From assembly GCF_963678635.1 (NCBI RefSeq), contig NC_087067.1, forward strand, positions 4,349,072-4,413,071: 64,000 bases of DNA, read 5' to 3'. Position numbers and translations under genes: made by a program. The notes beneath the pieces were generated by a model that was not told the origin of the DNA, did not search any database, and worked only from the letters and a program-made list of their open reading frames with translations. Of the stretch, positions 35,901-47,512 are shown in pieces (the stretch's first letter is position 1; each line of letters opens with the position of its first letter). Source of the DNA: Symsagittifera roscoffensis. Its lineage: Eukaryota > Xenacoelomorpha > Acoela > Convolutidae.

Positions 35901-37642
35901 ATATTCCGACCATATTCTTGAAAAAACCTCAAAAAAAGCTTTTTTTTTCAAACTAATGTCGTTGTTTATGCGTGGTGTGATAAAAAAATCTGGTCAAAAA
36001 GCCTGAAGCTTAGGCAAGATGAACGAAAGTTCGGTCGAAAAATGACTAGAAGACCAAAAAGTCAAAAAATATCAAAAAAAATTTTTTTAAATTTTTCTAC
36101 AGAACTTTTCGCTCGCTTTTTTTGCTTTAAACTAGTCTAAACATCAAAATCTTCTAACCGAGGCAATGAAACATTTACTGAAAATTTTTTAATGTCCTTC
36201 TTATCACGACTGAAAGGGTTTTAATAAGATATATCACTCCATCCTTTCTGATAATTAATTGTTGTACCTGATTTTGCGTGGCAAAAAAAAAAACTAAAGC
36301 ACGCCCTATTACAAAAATCCTCCGCATTTTCAACGGACGCAACAAAAACTAAAACATTCTTGAATACAAAGTTGATCCCCGTGGTCGGAACAACAAGGCA
36401 GCCGGTCGCTGAGCAACCAAGTATTGACTGCTCTGATCACAGTTATAAGTGAAAAAAAAAAACAGGTTAAAATTGAAAAAAAAAAAAAAAACGCTCCGCT
36501 CTTAGTTAAACCAATTTCTTTTCACTGCCAAATCGCGCCTGATAAGACTATTATAGGACACCTTAAAACTGACAGGAAAAAAACGTAGGTTGTCGCTTGT
36601 CAACTTACTCTACATCTGCAGTGAACTGCTCTGCAATCGATACTACCAAATGGATAAACGCAACAACAAAGAACAACACCAGAGCAGCCTTGGAGTAAAA
36701 TGATCCGTTCGATTCATCACGTAGCAGCCCCCCGTTTGACCCGTCCCCATTATTACTCCCCGAGTAGAGCAGCTGCGTTTGCTGATCGCCCATCATTTGC
36801 TGATTCATTGCAGCTGTTGTTTTTCTGATGAAAAAATTGACCACACAAAGATACAAACAAGCTACAAAGCCGAATCCAAACATGTAAACAGCGAAAATAT
36901 CTATGTACAAATCGCGCATTCCAGACGCCGAAAAGAACTTTGCGAATAGCAACACCAGACCAATGAGGGCAAAGAGCATAGCATAGAGAAAAGAGACAGA
37001 TTTTGAAGCGGGTGGTGCGTTCGAGGAGTTGTGAGTGAGCCAGGGTGGGTGATTCAGCCCCAGGGGTCCAGTGCCGGTTCCACTCAACGAAGGAATCACA
37101 GATCCACTTGCCACAGATAACGCTGTCGTTGAGTTCATCACAGCAGGTCTCCGCTCTTCTCCAGTTTCACTTAGGGTTCCCATAGACCTCATCGGGATCG
37201 ATTCCAACTGTTGCGAGGACATCGCGGTTCCATAAATGCCTCCGGCGCCTCCCAAACTTCCCTCCTGCGAAGCGTCCCACTTTTGCTGCTGGACACCGAC
37301 CGAAAGTGGAAACATACCGCCTCTGTGCGTGCCACTAGGGGGTGGTATACTCGCGTTAGATGACTGTATCTGATGAATTGGACTGCCTTGATAAGGGTTA
37401 CCCTGCTGCATTTCAGAAGATATCTCACTACCGAATCTATTTCTAATCGGTACTGAAGTCATGGTATTTTCGGCTGTCTGACCCGAGTTATTGGAGTCGA
37501 GAGTTCCCATTGGCCTAGATAGTGATCCAGAGGGACTGTTTGTGTTAGCGTTCATAAAATGATTACTCATTAGGGTAGGGTTTTTCGGACCCATTGCCAT
37601 TGAGGGCGGCGGATAAGTTCCTTTCGGCAAGGTTCCCGCCAT
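32906..37642 (-). CDS. Otopetrin-family proton channel
   Basis: Three exons: 36609-37642, about 34489-34751, and 32906 to about 34014. The first junction is clear (GTAAGT donor, TTGTTTTAG acceptor, phase 2); the second (AGA/GTTGAA to AATAG/TATC) is my best fit. With it the frame is 802 codons including stop. A Ser/Asn/Pro-rich cytoplasmic N-terminus of about 215 residues precedes the first membrane segment (FLYAMLFALIGLVLLFAKFF). Family marks follow in order: GSFYSKAALVLFFVV, LARMSISHAIAANAFYWIL (compare RFGxMHxxATNLxxW), SSRVFVILFLFVNLALAIAE, and the C-terminal YRIHSVVCLLDI (compare FYRFHSxVxLxE). About twelve membrane spans are expected. Otopetrins are proton-selective channels of the plasma membrane used in acid sensing, otolith/spicule mineral formation and pH balance. 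Intron 1 (34752-36608) is filled with dispersed repeats. Confidence in the family is good; subfamily unknown. Confidence 0.85.
35345..36450. repeat. Dispersed repeats in otopetrin intron 1
   Basis: Three starts of the same hairpin-type repeat: AAGGATAACCGGTTGCTGTG (35346), AAGGAAAGCCGGTTGCTGTG (35870) and AAGGCAGCCGGTCGCTGAGC (36393). The first two continue with a complementary arm (GTAGCGCAG, GTAGCACAG) and TTCCGAC. The 35870 copy extends to TCACGACTGAAAGGGTTTTA near 36207, matching the copy at 24325-25110. No gene is present. Confidence 0.55.
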
Positions 37643-37985
37643 GATTTAACACACTAATTCTGCTTGTCTTCTTTGTTTTCAGGCCAATCATCCGTTTACA
37701 TGATAGCACAGCATAACTCAAATCTATTTATTTTATTTCTTGGCTGAGAATTTCCAACGCCACGTAATTTTCACGCAATGCATTTTGTCGCACGCTTCAC
37801 TTGTCATTCGAGGTCTATAAACAAATATTAATCAAACAACGACCATATTCAACAAACTACAGATAGCCAGTAAACACCTCAACAATGAGGGGTAAGAATA
37901 GCTGAAAGGGTAAAACAAAATTGGGATCTCAGTACAATAAGTCTCAATATCGATCAGACCATTTTTTCTCGACATCCAAAAACTT
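37643..37985. promoter_or_regulatory. 5' flank of otopetrin gene
   Basis: This is the only sequence between the start codon and transposon-derived DNA, so the untranslated leader and promoter, if proximal, must lie here. I see no convincing TATA box in a fixed position. Confidence 0.3.
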
Positions 37986-38053
37986 TTTTGGATTTTTGTG
38001 AGTTTGACGACCGCTCTTCCCCCCCCCCCCTTTCCCGCCTAAATCCGCCCACT
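37986..38053. mobile_element. Remnant of a hAT-type MITE
   Basis: Contains GACGACCGCTCTTCCCCCC and CCTAAATCCGCCCACTG, a worn right end of the CAGGGGCGGAT family. It abuts the tandem array directly. Confidence 0.5.
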
Positions 38054-40096
38054 GGTTCCGACACAAATTAGATTGTTCCAGAACAAAACTTAGATGGTTC
38101 CGACCACAATTTACGCTTTTCGCTACAGAACAATCTAAATTGTGGTCGGAACCATCTAATTTTTCTTACGAACAATTTAAATTGTGGTCGGAACTATCTA
38201 AACTTTCTTACGGAAAAATTTAAATTGTGGTCGGAACCATCTAAATTTTCTTACGGAACAATTTAAATTGTAGTCGGAACTATCTAAATTTTCTTACGAA
38301 ACAATTAAAATTGTGGTCGGAACCATCTAAATTTTCTTACGGATCATTTTAAATTGTGGTCGGAACCATCTAAATTTTCTTACGGAACAATTTAAATTGT
38401 GGTCGGAACTATCAAAATTTTCTTACGGAACAATTTAAATTGTGGTCGGAACCATCTAAATTTTCTTATGGAAGAATTTAAATTGTGTTCGGAACCATCT
38501 AAAGTTTCTTAGGGAACAATTTAAAATGTGGTCGGAACCACCTTAAATTTTGTTACGGAACAATCTAAATTGTGGTCGGAACCATCTTAAACTTTGTTAC
38601 GGAACAATCTAAATTGTGGTCGGAACCATCTTAAATTTTGTTACGGAACAATCTAATTTGTGGTCGGAACCATCTTATATTTCGTTACGGAACAATCTAA
38701 ATTGTGGTCGGAAACATCTTAAATTTTGTTACGGAACAATCTAAATTGTGGTCGGAAGTATCTTAAATTTTGTTAAGGAACAATCTAAATTGTGGTCGGA
38801 AGCATCCTACATTTTGTTACGGAACAATCCAAATTGTGATCGGAACCATCTTAAATTTTGTTACGAAACAATATAAGATGTGGTCGGAAGCATCTTAAAT
38901 TTTGTTACGGAACAATCTATATTTTGATCGGAAGTATCTTAAATTTTGATACTGAACAATCTAAATTGTGGTCGGAAGCATCTTAAATTTTGTTACTGGA
39001 CAATCTAAATTGTGGTTGGAACCATCTTAAATTTTGTAACGGAACAATCTAAGATGTGGCCAGAACCATCTTAAATTGTGTTACCGAACAACTTTTGTTA
39101 CGGAACAATTTAAACTGTGGTCGTAACCACTTCGAATTTTGTTACAGAACAATCTAAATTGTGGTCGGAACCACCTTAAACTTTGTTACGGATCAATTTA
39201 AATTGTAGTCGGAACCACGTTAAATTTTGTTCCGGAACAATTTAAATTGTGTTCGAAACCACCGTAACTTTTGTTACGGAACAATTTAAATTGTGGTCGG
39301 AACCATCTTAAATTTTGTAACGGATTAATTTAAATTGCAGTCGGAACCACCTCAAATTTTGTTCCGAAACAATTTAAATTGTGGTCGGAACCACCGTAAA
39401 CTTTGTTACGGAACAATTTAAATTGTGGTCGGAACAATCTAAATTTGGTCAATTTAAATTTTGTTACGGAACAATCTCAACTGTGGTCGGAACCATCTTA
39501 AATTTTGTAACGGAACAATCTAAATTGTGGTCGGAACCATCTTAAATTTTGTTACCAAACAATCTAAATTGTGGTCGGAAGCATCTTAAATTTTGTTAGG
39601 GAACAATCTGGATTGTGGTCGGAACCATCTTAAATTTTGTTACGGAACAATCTAAATTGTGGTCGGAAGTATTTTAAATTTTGTTACGGAACAATCTAAA
39701 TTGTGTTCGGAACCACCGTAACTTTTGTTACGGAACAATTTAAATTGTGGTCGAAACTACCTTAAACTTTCTTACGGAACAATTTAAATTGTAGTCGGAA
39801 CCACCTTAAATTTTGTTCCGGATTTATTTAAATTGTGTTCGGAACCAACTTAAATTTTGTTACGGAACAATTTAAATTTTAGTCGGAACCACCTTAAATT
39901 TTGTTCCGGAACAATTTAAATTGTGGTCGGAACCACCGTAACTTTTGTTACGGAACAATTTAAATTGTGGTCGGAACAATCTCAGTTGTGGTCGGAACCA
40001 CCCTACATTTTGTTTTCGATTTACTGGAACAAACTTTAGTTGGATTTACAGGAACAAATTTAGATTTACCTGGAACAAAATTTAGATAGTTCCGAC
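38054..40096. repeat. Tandem array of about 43-44 bp units, roughly 43-45 copies
   Basis: Each unit contains TTACGGAACAATTTAAATTG followed by TGGTCGGAACCATCT(T)AAA. Units near the left (38110-38520) are about 43 bp with TTTTCTTACGG; later ones are about 44 bp with TTTTGTTACGG, and a third variant (GGAACCACC) is interspersed, so the array has subfamilies in blocks. The first partial unit (about 38085-38110) and the end of the array (about 40071-40096) carry direct copies of a related but differently arranged sequence (AACAAAAnTTAGATnGTTCC then GACC). The units themselves are near-palindromic around TTTAAATTGTGG. There are no open frames or cas-like genes, and spacers are not unique, so it is a minisatellite rather than a CRISPR array. 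Confidence 0.95.
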
Positions 40097-40452
40097 CAGG
40101 GGCGGATCTAGGATTTTCTCGAGGGGGTGCGGATTTTCATAAAAATTTTGACGACCCTTTTTTTTGGACCAAATTGATTTTCCGAGTACTCCTAAAGCAG
40201 TAAAAAGACGCTGTTTCGGCCAAATTTTCTGCGCCGCAGGCAAATTTTTGAAAAAAAGTCAAAAAGCCGGTTTTGGGGACTTTTTGGAACATTTTGACAA
40301 AAAAATCGCTTTTCTTAGCGCGCGCTCCCCCTCAAAGTTAGTATATATTAGTGCCAAAGGCGCCTTAAGAAAAATTTTAGGGTCGGTCGGCCAAAATTGG
40401 ATTTCTTAAAAAGTACCAAAGGTGGGACCCTTTGGGTCGGCAGGGAGGTAAA
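40097..40452. mobile_element. hAT-type MITE, right end missing
   Basis: The left end CAGGGGCGGATCTAGG and family interior (TTTCTGCGCCGCAGGCAAA, GCGCGCTCCCCCTCAAA, CCCTTTGGGTCGGCAGGGAG) are present, but the sequence then departs without a terminal repeat. It sits exactly at the edge of the tandem array. Confidence 0.8.
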
Positions 40453-41246
40453 TGGACAAATAGCTACACATATGAATAGATAGATAGATAAATAGATGGG
40501 TATATATTCGTTTTCTTCTAAGCTTTTGCTTCTGTAAAAATCACAGATTAAAATTTATATTCCTTCCTCTCCAAGACACCAACCATGCCATGCTACCATG
40601 CCAAGTCTTACCAATCCATGAGATCTATTCTGTGCTGTGAAACCACTTAAACTTTTGGGGAATAGCGAACTACTTGAAAAGCATCAGAATCATAAGTATT
40701 AATCATAGCGATTCAAAGTTCACATTGTTTCCATTTTTTGAAGAAAAAAAATTCCACTTAAAAACTGAACTTCTTGTGGTCAATGACCTTCTTGCATACT
40801 CCAACTTACTTTTAAATTTCTGGATGAATCAAACTTGTCAGAGAAAAACGGCCAAAAGATATCTTCAATAGTTGAACCAGTGACACCTTTCAATAAAGTA
40901 TTTGGAATGATAAGTTCATTAGCACCAGAGATTAAAAAATAACATCACACAACATAATATCTTTACGCATAAATTGCAAGTAACAAGTATTATACAAATT
41001 AAAGGCTAAGCGCGGAATTATGTAGTCTACCACAAAAATTAATGGATACTCTTCGACGTCAAAGTTGAACAAAAAAACCTAATTTTAACCAAAATTAGAG
41101 CAAAGAAATTATATTCATGAGGTTAACACTCAAGCGTAATCATCAGATTGATTTAAACTAAAATATGAAGGCCGCAGCCCAGCAAATGTTAAATTGTTTT
41201 GTGGTAGATCATTACACAAACAGCACTTTAAGCCTACTAAGCCTTT
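40453..41246. other. 3' flank of GCC1 homologue; short GATA repeat
   Basis: A (GATA)n-like run near 40475-40500 and AT-rich sequence. It presumably includes the 3' untranslated region of the minus-strand gene ending at 41247. No other gene seen. Confidence 0.45.
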
Positions 41247-43536
41247 TTACGCAAACCAAGATGAAGTCGAAATGCCTTGAGCTTTTTTCACAGCTAGCTG
41301 TTCCGATGTTGTAAAATGAAGAGCGGTCAAAAGGGCATCTAACATACTGTTTCTGCCATCTGAGGCCGAAGTACACAGCAAAAATCGGTGCATCACATTT
41401 TTGACGTACTCAATGTTGCTTCCTTCTCTCGACTCACGAAGTTTCAGCATGTTAATACGGCAGTTCAAACTTTCGATTTCTTCTTGATATTTCATTTCTT
41501 TCATCATTGAGTTTTCAGTCAAAGACTTCAGCATGTTCTGAGCTTCCACGCGCTCGTTACGTGCTTGTTTTATCTCTGCGTCTTTTCGCGCCATCATTTC
41601 CCGAAAGTGCATAGTCATTTGAGGTCCACTACTTGAAGGGCTTGACGCGGCAGCAAAAACCGAATCGTTTAAGGTATCAATACTATCATTACTCCCCGTT
41701 TTAACATTCAACTTTTCCATAGGATACGAGCTACCACGATTCTGATGCAAGTCAATTATTTCCTTTTCTTTTTCTGCCAATAAACCACGCATCCGTTCTC
41801 GTTGCTTGACCAGTGCTTCTTCCAACTCTTTAAGAGTGTATTTATGCTCATTTTCTCTTTTTTCAGACTCAGAACCATTCTCTTGCTTCAAAACCTTCAT
41901 TTGCATTTCATACTTTGACCTTGTATTCTTTAATTCATCTTCAAGCTTCGTATTTTTGTCATGCAATGCGTTTAGATCACCTTTTAAGGCCCTTATATTT
42001 GCTTTGAGCTTCTCAATTTCAGCGTTTTCACCATCTCTTACTTTGTTTCGCAGCAAATTTTGGGCGCGCGTTTTGTAACGCTCAAATTCTTCTTTCAGTT
42101 GTCCTAATTCCGCAACGGTTTTTTCGTAAGAGGACCGGTAAGTACTTTCGTTATTAATATCTTCGTTGAGTTCATCCAAAACACTTAAGCCAGCTTTCGC
42201 TCGCGCGACCTTGTATAACTCCTTGTACCTCTGAAGTTCAACTTCAATTGCTTCCACACTCAAATTAGAATCAGTTTGGTTCTTACCCATTGCTTGAGAC
42301 AACAACGCATTTTCAAGATCCAGCTGCGCAACTCTGTCTTTAAGACTGTTAATCGCATTTATACTCTCAACCCGACCAGATTCATAATGTGATAAAGTAT
42401 CAGTGAATTGCGACAGTTTCGATTCTAAATTGCATATTCGCTCTTCAGCGTTTTCCTCCACTGACTGTGCGCGCAGTTCCGCCTCTCGTGCTTTTTTCTG
42501 TTCTGCCAGAAGCGCCACTTTGTTAGAAGCTCTGACTTCTTGTATTTCTTTTTGCATTTCAGTTATCATTTGTGGCGTCTCGTTTGCTTTATTTTCCGAA
42601 GATTTAAGCCTAACGGCTACATCCTCTAGTTCTTTTTCCAGCGACGCTACTTTCGACTGATACTTCAGAGCCTCTGCTTTTAATGCACGTTCGTTTGACA
42701 AAGTATTTTCAAGATCAGTTATCCGCGAATGCTGCTTTGAAACCTTATGGCGTTCCTCTGCAAGCAACAATTGTAGCTCTTTCAACATTATTGAACTTGT
42801 TTCATTTTGCTCATCCAATGAGAATTGCTGCTCCCTAACTTTTGTTTTCAGTTCTTGGATTTGTTTTTCCAACTTTTCATTTAAGGAATTCATGTCTTCT
42901 AATCTATTGCTTAGTTCACTTATACTATTGTCAAATTCTTCTCTCATTGCTTTTTTATCTTTGACGAAGGCTTCTTCAAGGCGTGTTTTTTCTTTCGACA
43001 AGAGGTTAAAAGCGTTTGTGAGGGATGCTAGTCTATTAGCATTTGCATCTGGTTCGACCGAGCTGTTTTCTGATGGTTTTGGCGACATCGCTCGATCTGC
43101 GATCGAAGACTTTTCCGAGCTTGCTTCACTGGCAGCCGAGCCAGGTCGTTCTTCTGGCAATGCATCTGCTTCCTGATTAGAATTTACAGTTCTAAACAAA
43201 TTCAGACTTACAAAATCAACATTTTTTTTATCTATGACTTATAGTCTATGCAATTTTGCCCCCATATGAAAAACAGAAAAGAACAAATTAAAATCTATTC
43301 ATAACTCACTCTTTGTTCGGGCAGCATTTGTCCGCCGTTATTGCACCAGGCGTGGAGCTAATGACCTGCGAAAGAGCATCTCTTTCTTCGCACACCGATC
43401 TGTACGCGACAACCAAATCTTTCAATTTCTTCTCATACTTCTGCAATTTCTTCTGAAGAGATGAGACTGCGTCTTCTAATTGGGCAACGTATTCGCTTTG
43501 AGAATTACTACTACCCAACACCAGTCCCTTGAACAT
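41247..43536 (-). CDS. GCC1: GRIP-domain golgin, GCC1 (GCC88) homologue
   Basis: Exon 1 coding is 43310-43536 and exon 2 is 41247-43191; the 118-bp intron (GTGAGT donor, TTGTTTAG acceptor) gives phase 2 and a 723-residue protein. The start MFKGLVLGSS lies 10 bases inside an exon whose acceptor TTTTTTCAG precedes it, so an upstream non-coding exon exists. The N-terminus has a short helix (LQKYEKKLKDLVVAYRSVCE), then a Ser-rich linker, then coiled coil over most of the length (for example ELGQLKEEFERYKTRAQNLL). The C-terminus has the GRIP domain (NIEYVKNVMHRFLL to LLTALHFTTSEQ), ending TSSWFA. GRIP golgins bind the GTPase Arl1 on the trans-Golgi and tether endosome-derived vesicles; GCC88 type acts in retrograde transport. 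Order and length match animal GCC1. The first 351 codons are duplicated at 62792-63966. Confidence 0.92.
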
Positions 43537-45442
43537 AATAGCTACCTGAAAAAATGACTTCGCAAGCCAAAACTTTGTTTCAAGTTTCACTGACTAATAT
43601 TGTTTTTCGGTTAAACTATGACAGAGTGGTACCTTGAGAATAAGACACCTATAGCTCTCAAATCATATAGTAGTTAAAAACTCGCCATTCAGAACGATGT
43701 CAAGTATATTTTCAAACAAAGTTTATCTTTCGTTACTTCGTAAACCCCCCCCCCCCCACTCACTATTTTAGAGTAGTAAATTCAAACAAAACGCTAAAAC
43801 GAGTTTTGATGACAAATAACTTTACCCAATAACGGTTTTTTAAACTAACTTGAGGCGAGCATTTTTCTTGATATTCATTTAAACAATAGTAATTACAATT
43901 TTCTATCTATGTTTTCAAATTATTACATGCGAAACGCATGCGGGACCTTTTCTATCACATGTGCTTTTCGAGGGACCACTCTATCATAGTAGTACCTGTT
44001 TTTCTGATTCGCAGATATCATTAACTTTCCCGTTAAATTTCACAGAGGCAGAGCTGAGCTTCGCACCACTTGCGATACAAAAATGAAGGACATGAAAAAC
44101 GGAAACAAAACAAATTTAAAGTCATTAAAAACTGCAAAAAAGCCCAAAACATCCATGTACCATTTAAAACTATACAAGGAGCGTTTGCATGGATAGAAAG
44201 AAGTTCAATACTCAAAAAAAGTCCTTTCAGCGGAAGTAAGCCGAAAAAAATGAGATAAAAAATAATCTAAATCTGCCGAAAATTTTCAGTTTGCAAAAAA
44301 GAACAGGTCTCGACTGGAGTTAAACAGCCTGACTTTGTGGTCTCAAGCAGTGGTATAACAGCAACTTGGAAGAAAGCTGAACCTTATTTAACATTCGGGC
44401 TAGAGGAACTAAGCCGACAAAAATAAACAGACGGACGATAGTTGGAAAAAAACACAAAGATTAGTTAACAAAAAAAAACAGGTCCAAGTCGGTTTCGAAC
44501 CACAAGCCTTCACCCCAGTTATGTTACCTCTGCATCTGATGCGCCGGATAGTTGATTGAATTTAAATTCATAAAAACCAAGCGGTAAGAAAACCGAAAAT
44601 ACCTGAGCAGAAACCCTTTTCAAGGACGAAAAAAAAGGACGAAAAAAACTTGAAACTGATAAAAAAAATTAATTCCCCTTTCCTTTCAAAACACACAAAT
44701 GCACAAAAAATTGGGTCCTCAAACGACGCAAAAACAGGCCACTTAGTCGATATTCAGCAACTAATTCGATTAAGACGAAACAACAGACTAAATTTTTAAA
44801 AAAAAAATAGCGAATCGAGTCGGTAAAATTACAACGAATGTAGAAATCAAAATTCAATTCAGTCGGATTTTTACAAAACACTAAAAGCAACAACAAAGAA
44901 AACTATTTGCAGCAAAAATGAACGATTCTTAGATGTGGCAACAAAACCGACACAAAAAAGCAGACAGCTATTAGGCCGACGATTTTAGTTGAAACAGAAA
45001 ACGGTGTTAATTGAAAAAAAAAACTGTTCCTTTCCTATTCAATTCCATGCATGACCTGGCCATCCCAGGCGAATTAGTTACCTCTTTGCTAAGTGTGCAG
45101 TAGACGACACTAAAAAACTTGAATTCTTTATAAACCAAGGTACCAACAGGAATCCAGGTAAATCCTGTGAACTAAGTTAATAACGGGAAAAAAGTCTAGT
45201 ACCTGGTTGCAATAGCCTTGCTTATTGCAGAAGGTTAAGAAAATATTGATTTTACACTTGAATTACAGCTAGTTAAATCTAGTATATTTACAAACCCAGT
45301 CCATGTTTCATTAAAATGGATTAACACATCATTTGAAGCCATATTCGATTTCACGCGTTCTTCTGCAGATTACAGGATACCTCTGACTCTTCTCTGCTGC
45401 TATTCACTGGATCAGTGTCTTTTATAACCGTAAAATCTGTCA
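43537..45442. other. 5' flank of GCC1; repeat fragments
   Basis: It contains the likely 5' untranslated exon edge of GCC1 (exon from 43545), a poly-C run near 43746-43758, and a hairpin-type repeat end at 44045-44085. A tRNA-like minus-strand segment lies at about 44480-44545 (B-box-like GGTTCGAAACC). A further repeat word AAGTCTAGTACCTGGTTGCA with hairpin TTGCAATAGC/GCTTATTGCA lies near 45190-45235. No other gene seen. Confidence 0.45.
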
Positions 45443-45661
45443 TCATGATGATAACATAACAGCAGATGCCATTGCTACACAGCAAAAACTGACGTAAGGA
45501 CTCAATCGCTCGCCAATGCGAGCGAACTTCCAGAAAATACCCAACATTCCTGTTTTGTTTCTATCAATAACTGAAGGCCACAGGGAACGAATATATGTAC
45601 AGGTGCATATAAGGAAAATAACAACTGTTAGTAAACTCTGAAAGTTGAAGACCGCTGACAT
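45443..45661 (-). CDS. TMEM167A: Kish / TMEM167-type small membrane protein
   Basis: A complete 72-codon single-exon frame. It begins [20 protein letters not shown], continues [19 protein letters not shown], then [19 protein letters not shown], and ends in a second hydrophobic span. The family length is 72 residues, and the conserved NFQSLL, CTCxYIR, DRNKTG, GIFWK and ARIGERxSPYV are all present. Kish proteins are small Golgi membrane proteins with two spans (about residues 8-25 and 52-70) needed for constitutive secretion. It neighbours the golgin gene, also Golgi-linked, but there is no sign of co-regulation. An intronless form could indicate a retrocopy, yet the frame is intact. Confidence 0.93.
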   Translation of the reverse strand: MSAVFNFQSLLTVVIFLICTCTYIRSLWPSVIDRNKTGMLGIFWKFARIGERLSPYVSFCCVAMASAVMLSS

Positions 45662-46211
45662 CAGTTCTGAAACACATCGGACGGCCCCTTTCTCTTAATG
45701 CATCTCAACGCCAAGGACTGACATTACCGAAGTAAGACATCATACGCAATTGATCAATCAGATGGTCAAAAATTATCACGGTAAGCGAAATAACTTCGCC
45801 CATTGTTCATCATATAGGTGTGATTTTAAAGCACCTATATGATAATGATAAAAATCATGATAAAAATATATAGGAAATACTGATCGCCAGAGGCCAAAAT
45901 AAAGCCTACAGATCAGAACCTGTGAATAAAACTATATGATAATGAAAAAACAGTATTAATGATAGAACTAATTCCGAAGAAATGCTTATTTATAGAGCCA
46001 AGGGCAGCTAAGTATAAATATCTGATAGACACGTGGCCTCATATCAGGTCAATCTTTTTGAGTTTCTTTCAACTCCAGTTTATTCAGTGCACGTGATAAT
46101 TTTCTCAATCCGGTTGACTTGATTCAAAACCATCTGAATCTCTTGCCTTCTATCCACGTTATACTGTGCTCTTCCATATCTAGAAATGTTGCAGCAGAAA
46201 AGTCACATATA
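45662..46211. other. 5' flank of the Kish gene
   Basis: No further gene. A small hairpin (TCATATAGGTG ... CACCTATATGA) lies at about 45811-45842. The older inverted LTR begins at 46212. Confidence 0.45.
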
Positions 46212-46561
46212 TGTAACATTCGCCCGGAAGTACATATCGACGGAAAATAAAGCCAGGTTCTAAAGAGACTGGCTAGCGTCTGAACACAGCTCTACATGGT
46301 TTTCACCGTCTCTGCCAAAGCCATTTCTTTTGGTGGTTTTCCTAACATCGGGTCGACAAAAACGTTAATGTTTCTGGCTTCGGTCAAACCACTCAAATTA
46401 ACTTAATTGTATGCAAGAATAGTGAGCTCATGGCTGGGTCTCAGTATCCCCAGACCACGAAGTCACTCGTAAGAACAGGGCTACCACTATTTATTACATT
46501 ACTATTGTTTTTCTTAAGTAGATAAAAATCATCATCTCCATCGAAGATGGATCAACCCTTT
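46212..46561 (-). mobile_element. Older inverted LTR, left part, split by a nested insertion
   Basis: Read on the minus strand this 350 bp matches the 3' part of the 921-bp LTR of the adjacent element, with divergence. It starts TGTAACATTCGCCCGGAAG and ends at GATGGATCAACCCTTT. It continues at 59287 on the far side of the younger element (TTTCCCTCAACTCCTAGC), as the reverse complement of the LTR predicts. The nested insertion shares only TTT at the two junctions. Confidence 0.88.
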
Positions 46562-47482
46562 TGTGACATTCGACCAGAATGGCCAAAATGCAGTCTCTGC
46601 AGAATTCGGTATTTTAGCAGCAAGCCTTCCGAATTGGCGATTTAGAACGGATAAGGACGTTATTTGGACGATTAGCCAAACGGTGAAGGCTAGAAGATTC
46701 TGGAATTCTAATTTTTAAAAATTCGAATTATGACGTCATATTTCTGAGAAACGTCAGAGACGGCCATTTTAGCTAAAATAGCAGAAAGAAACAGAACAAC
46801 TTTTATCTGCGATTGCGAACAGTACGAAAATCGAGATTGGAAAACGACAACGAACTACAGAATAGCAGAGAACGCTCCGAGTTGCAACTATTGTGCTGCT
46901 ACAATAGTTGCAAGGCCGTTGCCAACAACGGTGAAGGGTGAGAACCAGCCTTCCGGATTAGCAAGAAATCAAGAGTAAGGAGCTTGATTCGGCGGATTCA
47001 AGAATCCGGAAGGGTCTCGGGACGGAAACTTTTGTTAACTCACATAAACTTTTAGCATCCTGTCATGTCCTGACTTGAATTTAACTGATATTTTGATTAG
47101 TTTTGACAAGGATGAGGTGCTAGGAGTTGGGGGAAAGGGTTGATCCATCTTCGATGGAGATGATGATTTTTATCTACTGAACAAAAACAATAGTAATATG
47201 ATAAGTAGTAGCCCTGTTTTTAGGAGTGACCTCGTGGTCTGGGGATACTGAGACCCAGCCATGAGCTCACTATTTTTGCATGTAATTCAGTTAATTTGAG
47301 CGTTCTGGTCGAAGCCGGAGAGCAGTAACGTTTTTGTCGACCCGATGTAGGAAAGACCACCGAAAAGTACTGGCTTGGTAGAGACGGTGAAAAGCATGCA
47401 AAGCTCTGTTTAGACGCTAGCCAGTCGTCTTAAGACTTAGTCTTGTTATCCGTCGATATGTATCTTCCGGGCGAATGTTACA
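46562..47482 (+). repeat. 5' LTR (921 bp)
   Basis: Starts TGTGACATTCG and ends CGAATGTTACA, a TG...CA LTR with an 11-bp imperfect terminal inverted repeat. It contains three copies of the CCTTCCGGATT-type motif (near 46624, 46948, and inverted near 47003). Confidence 0.95.
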
Positions 47483-47494
47483 TGTATGTTTTTA

Positions 47495-47512
47495 TGGCGC
47501 TCCTGGGTGTTA
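47495..47512 (+). other. Candidate primer-binding site
   Basis: TGGCGCTCCTGGGTGTTA begins 13 bases after the LTR end. A TGG start is expected from pairing with a tRNA 3' CCA. I cannot name the tRNA. The 12-base gap is longer than usual for this class. Confidence 0.45.

Noticed and set aside
38054-40096. Regularly spaced repeats resembling a CRISPR array
   Set aside because: There are no unique spacers (whole units repeat), no cas genes, and the genome is eukaryotic with spliced genes.
41806-42660. Plus-strand serine-rich frames within the golgin gene (and the same at 62833-63606)
   Set aside because: They are antisense shadows of a Glu/Lys-rich coiled coil.
45443-45661. Kish gene as a processed pseudogene
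   Set aside because: The frame is intact at family length, with conserved residues kept and no poly-A tail or target duplication visible; retrocopy origin remains possible but not shown.
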